In this document: one piece after another, positions 14,793 to 16,597 of the stretch
Position numbering within the stretch: the stretch's first letter is position 1
Layout of the letters: the number at the start of each line of letters is the position of its first letter
DNA from: JAWVZU01 sp033722075
GTDB taxonomy: Bacteria > Pseudomonadota > Gammaproteobacteria > Xanthomonadales > SZUA-38
Length of the DNA stretch: 16,597 bases
Assembly (NCBI GenBank): GCA_033722075.1
Contig: JAWVZU010000051.1
Span: forward strand, 1-16,597
Direction of reading: 5' to 3'
Notes under the pieces: model-generated
What the model was told of the DNA's origin: nothing
What the model saw: the letters and a program-made list of their open reading frames with translations, nothing else
Databases searched by the model: none
Position numbers and translations under genes: made by a program

Positions 14793-15320
14793 TCAGTTCT
14801 CGCTGATGTTCCAGTAGCAGCGGCTCCGGTCACAGCCCGACTTTCCCTCGGCGTCAATGAACGAGAAAACGAAGAAGTAGGGGACATTGGGTTTGAGGAA
14901 GCAGCCGACCGGTAAGCCACTGAGTTTCATGGCGAAGGAGCCGGACACCGCGTTCCCCTGGAAATAGCAGCCCTCCGAGACCGCGGTCTCGACCTTCGGT
15001 GCACCGGCACACTCGCTGACCGAAATGCGAACCTGCGTGGGCGACCGGAAAATCTGGTCCCAGATCATGATCGCGAAGTCTTCGTCGGGTGCGGGACCAA
15101 TGGTGAACGGAAGCGCCGCGTAGTGATCGTTGGACACGGAAATATGGCGCGTCCCCGAGTTTCGGCCCCAGGCATCCCAGATGTCCTCATAGGTCCTGGC
15201 GTCCGCCGTCTGCGCCACTTTGACGACTTCCTCATAGATCGGGCCAGGAGGCAACACCGGGCTGTTTTCGAAACCACTACCAAATACGAACGGAAAACAC
15301 AGGGCAAGGAATTCGTTCAT
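14793..15320 (-). CDS. Hypothetical protein, probably exported, with an N-terminal GSGFE motif
   Basis: Not recognised. The 175-residue product starts MNEFLALCFPFVFGSGFENS: a short hydrophobic stretch followed by GSGFE, like the xDGFE motif seen after the signal peptide of many exported proteins of Wenzhouxiangella-type gammaproteobacteria (from memory). There is no basic residue before the hydrophobic part, so export is uncertain. The body is rich in Phe/Tyr and beta-prone, with Cys at several places (ECAGAP, GCYFQG, GCFLKP, GCDRSRCYW) that could form disulfides in the periplasm. A TTG two codons upstream is in frame, but a stop codon lies two codons before that, so the ATG at 15320 is taken. 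No strong Shine-Dalgarno is visible. It is a single gene with its own spacer on both sides. Confidence 0.65.
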   Translation of the reverse strand: MNEFLALCFPFVFGSGFENSPVLPPGPIYEEVVKVAQTADARTYEDIWDAWGRNSGTRHISVSNDHYAALPFTIGPAPDEDFAIMIWDQIFRSPTQVRISVSECAGAPKVETAVSEGCYFQGNAVSGSFAMKLSGLPVGCFLKPNVPYFFVFSFIDAEGKSGCDRSRCYWNISEN

Positions 15321-15404
15321 GGACAAAGCTTACGCCAAGTCTGCGATTAGGCAAGTTCGCGTTTGAACACCCGGGCTCACCAGGCAAACGATGCTTGCGC
15401 CGAT

Positions 15405-15427
15405 TGGCTGTTGCCGGTTGAGGGATT
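15405..15427 (-). repeat. Duplicate of the tRNA-Thr 3' end
   Basis: The 23 bp starting TGGCTG and ending TTGAGGGATT repeat 15598-15620 (the acceptor and T-arm end of the tRNA-Thr gene) with one mismatch, 193 bp away. The copy does not continue into a full tRNA. Such partial copies arise by attachment-site duplication or tandem amplification downstream of tRNA genes, as at E. coli tyrT. Confidence 0.8.
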
Positions 15428-15428
15428 A

Positions 15429-15571
15429 CTCCGTGCGTCCCTGCACTCCGCCCCACCGGGGCCTGCTGCGCAGTTCAAAATCGTTCCCGACGATTTTGTG
15501 CTCCGTCCATCCATGGACTCGCCCACAAGGGGCTCACGCTGGTCGCGTTAGATCGTTCCCGACGATCTAAT
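15429..15571. repeat. Two tandem 72-bp structured units downstream of tRNA-Thr
   Basis: Each unit has three hairpins at a 71-72 bp period. H1: GTGC/GCAC (15433-15446) versus GTCC/GGAC (15505-15518). H2: GCCCC/GGGGC (15450-15462) versus GCCC/GGGC (15521-15533). H3: CAAAATCGT/ACGATTTTG (15476-15498) versus TTAGATCGT/ACGATCTAA (15548-15570), both with loop TCCCG. Stem bases differ between the units but stay paired, so structure is conserved while sequence drifts. A further hairpin GAACCC/GGGTTC follows at 15573-15586. It may be transcribed with the tRNA. Confidence 0.75.
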
Positions 15572-15601
15572 CGAACCCTCGGGTTCTCATCCCTCAATGG
15601 C

Positions 15602-15677
15602 TGGTGCCGGTTGAGGGATTCGAACCCCCGACCTACTGATTACAAATCAGTTGCTCTGCCAGCTGAGCTAAACCGGC
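15602..15677 (-). tRNA. tRNA-Thr (anticodon TGT)
   Basis: A 76-nt tRNA with encoded CCA. Acceptor GCCGGTT pairs with AACCGGC; D-arm AGCTCAGCTGGCAGAGC; anticodon arm CTGAT-TTGTAAT-CAG with anticodon TGT reading ACA/ACG-type Thr codons; variable AGGTC; T-arm GGGGGTTCGAATCCCT. It closely resembles E. coli thrU. The plus-strand segment at 15589-15597 can pair with the tRNA 3' part (9-bp inverted repeat with 15611-15619). Confidence 0.97.
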
Positions 15678-15695
15678 TATTTGACAGCTGTTGCG

Positions 15696-15724
15696 ATTTT
15701 ACGGCTTGTGGAGACGTGGGTCAC
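15696..15724 (-). promoter_or_regulatory. Putative promoter of tRNA-Thr
   Basis: GTGACC (15724-15719) and TAAAAT (15701-15696) with a 17-nt spacer on the minus strand. The predicted start near 15689 lies about 12 nt before the mature tRNA 5' end. Confidence 0.6.
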
Positions 15725-15730
15725 GGGTCT

Positions 15731-15783
15731 CTACTCCAATCTAATCCCCCTCAATCCCCCTTTATCTTCAAAAAGGGGGAGGT
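15731..15783 (+). repeat. Palindromic repeat C (copy 1)
   Basis: Starts CTACTCCAATCTAATCCCCC and contains CCCCCTTT paired with AAAGGGGG around a short AT-rich loop, ending GAGGT. It is a common kind of intergenic repeat that translates as SPFIFKKG-like peptides. The stretch 15725-15992 contains only this, copy 2 and a third hairpin; no gene is evident. Confidence 0.75.
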
Positions 15784-15821
15784 GATTTTCCCGACGGCCC
15801 CGGCTCCAGTCGAGCCTTTCA

Positions 15822-15844
15822 CCCCCTTTGCTCGACAAAGGGGG
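15822..15844. repeat. Diverged hairpin related to repeat C
   Basis: CCCCCTTT (15822-15829) and AAAGGGGG (15837-15844) around GCTCGAC: the same stem as repeat C with a different loop and flanks. Confidence 0.5.
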
Positions 15845-15913
15845 TCGACGGTGTGGCCTGTGGCGGCACGGTCGGGGGGATTGCTCCAGCGCCTGTATAG
15901 CCGCCTGCGACCA

Positions 15914-15967
15914 CTACTCCAATCCAATCTCCCTCAATCCCCCTTTATCTTCAAAAAAGGGGGAGGT
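15914..15967 (+). repeat. Palindromic repeat C (copy 2)
   Basis: Direct repeat of 15731-15783, 183 bp downstream, with one extra A in the A run and a few substitutions. It ends 26 bp before the stop codon of the lipoprotein gene. Confidence 0.75.
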
Positions 15968-15992
15968 CATTTGCCCCAATACTTGCGAGCAA

Positions 15993-16343
15993 CTAGCCCG
16001 CTTCCGGCTCGATGGTCCGGATGATCCCGCCGCACGCCTGGTAGCAGCCGTCGTACTGGTCCTGGCAGTACGAGGTTCGCGGCGGCTTGCAGGATTCGGG
16101 CTTGATGCAGAAGGTCCCGCCGCGGGCGACGCAGTCGCGATAGACGCGCTCGCGGTATTCATAGTCGTGACGGCAACGGCGGTATTGATCGTGAGCGTAG
16201 GCCGCGCACTGGGTCTTGTTGGACTGGCAATCGCCGATGCACTCCTGCACCGAAGGATCCTCCGGCGCAACGTACTCCTTCTTCGGTGCCGAGGTGCAGC
16301 CGAACAGGACTGCCAAGATGATTGCGATCGCCAGCTTGCGCAC
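15993..16343 (-). CDS. Cysteine-rich lipoprotein of unknown function
   Basis: A 116-residue protein with a lipoprotein signal: RKLAIAIILAVLFGC, lipobox LFGC, with lipidation expected at that Cys. After TSAPKK the mature part contains about ten more cysteines in spaced pairs (ECIGDC, QC, RC, DC, FC, SC, YC, GC, AC) and charged helical segments. This suggests several disulfides in the periplasm or a metal-binding role; it is too irregular to name a fold. The GTG at 16343 is preferred because GGGAG lies 6 nt upstream; the longer frame starting at 16382 would place 13 residues before the signal peptide. It lies 128 bp after the LytTR gene on the same strand, perhaps in the same transcript. Confidence 0.8.
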   Translation of the reverse strand: MRKLAIAIILAVLFGCTSAPKKEYVAPEDPSVQECIGDCQSNKTQCAAYAHDQYRRCRHDYEYRERVYRDCVARGGTFCIKPESCKPPRTSYCQDQYDGCYQACGGIIRTIEPEAG

Positions 16344-16445
16344 GGTTGTCTCCCAGAACTCCTTCAGCGCGTATTCCAGCACGCAGAAAGCGCCATGCCA
16401 AATCCCCGGTTGCAGGACCCGCGTAAAGGCAACTTCGGCAACAGG

Positions 16446-16463
16446 GGCCGGACGGGACCGGCC
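16446..16463 (-). terminator. Weak terminator-like hairpin after the LytTR gene
   Basis: GGCCGG (16446-16451) pairs with CCGGCC (16458-16463) around six bases, just past the stop codon of the upstream minus-strand gene. No T run follows, so an intrinsic terminator is uncertain. Confidence 0.3.
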
Positions 16464-16471
16464 ACCTTGGG

Positions 16472-16597
16472 CTAGCTCGGGTCCAACACCGCAAGGACGT
16501 CGGGACGATAGGTTCGCGAGCAGCGCAATTCGGTGCCGTCGGCAAGTTCGACCCAGCCGTCACCGTGGGCGTTCGGCCGAAAGGCCTGCAGCCGCCG
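16472..16597 (-). CDS. C-terminal 41 residues of a LytTR-type DNA-binding regulator (partial)
   Basis: The frame enters from the right edge and ends at TAG (16474-16472). The peptide RRLQAFRPNAHGDGWVEL, then ADGTELRCSRTYRPDVLAVL, resembles the last strands and helix of a LytTR domain, where the pattern L.DGt.l..SR.y...l..l is typical. Such proteins are usually response regulators that bind promoter repeats in answer to a membrane histidine kinase. With only 41 residues visible, neither the receiver domain nor the kinase can be seen, and the family call rests on the short ending. Confidence 0.6.
   Translation of the reverse strand, partial: RRLQAFRPNAHGDGWVELADGTELRCSRTYRPDVLAVLDPS

Noticed and set aside
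15405..15620. Prophage or genomic-island att sites made by the tRNA 3'-end duplication
   Set aside because: Only about 190 bp separate the repeats and no integrase or cargo gene is present; at most a remnant.
15611..16475. Open frames across tRNA-Thr and repeat C, and antisense to the lipoprotein gene
   Set aside because: One overlaps the tRNA and the NPPQSPFIFKKG repeats, the other opposes a well-supported lipoprotein gene.

Overview
The window looks like a chromosomal segment of a GC-rich gammaproteobacterium. The threonyl-tRNA synthetase, IbpA-type Hsp20, DUF4404 protein, tRNA-Thr and a short GSGFE motif in a probable exported protein would fit the Wenzhouxiangella / Xanthomonadales / Chromatiales neighbourhood. 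This placement is an inference from protein style, not a search result. No phage, transposase or CRISPR array is visible. The intergenic spaces are rich in short palindromic repeats.

Left part (1-4100). The 5' two thirds of thrS run off the left edge on the minus strand. In front of it lie a promoter, a tiny threonine-rich leader ORF (MTRTTEPN) and a perfect intrinsic terminator, which together look like a ribosome-mediated transcription attenuator. Next come a secreted M19 membrane dipeptidase (minus), then an hsp20 gene (plus) with a textbook sigma-32 promoter, a ROSE-type RNA thermometer in its 5' UTR and a strong terminator, and a small DUF4404 gene.

Middle part (4100-6910). A ComB-like 2-phosphosulfolactate phosphatase gene (minus) and an acidic repeat protein gene (plus) diverge from a 650-bp partly AT-rich spacer. 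That spacer carries four consensus DnaA boxes, near-consensus boxes and a full IHF consensus: an oriC-like, datA-like or DARS-like locus. The convergent space at 6451-6910 is made almost wholly of interspersed repeats.

Right-centre (6911-14491). Seven minus-strand genes form one tightly coupled operon: DUF2141 protein, two CrtI/CrtN/CrtP-type carotenoid desaturase/oxidase homologues, an acyltransferase, a family-2 glycosyltransferase of CrtQ/CruC type, an ABC ATPase and an ABC-2 permease. Junctions are ATGA or GTGA overlaps, or gaps of 1-38 nt. The set suggests synthesis of a glycosylated, acylated (possibly C30) carotenoid with a dedicated transporter. The synthase that makes the polyene backbone is not in the window.

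Right end (14492-16597). This holds a structured intergenic element, a hypothetical exported protein, a tRNA-Thr(TGU) gene followed by tandem covarying hairpin units and a duplicate of the tRNA 3' end, two copies of a palindromic repeat, a cysteine-rich lipoprotein, and the last 41 codons of a LytTR-type regulator.
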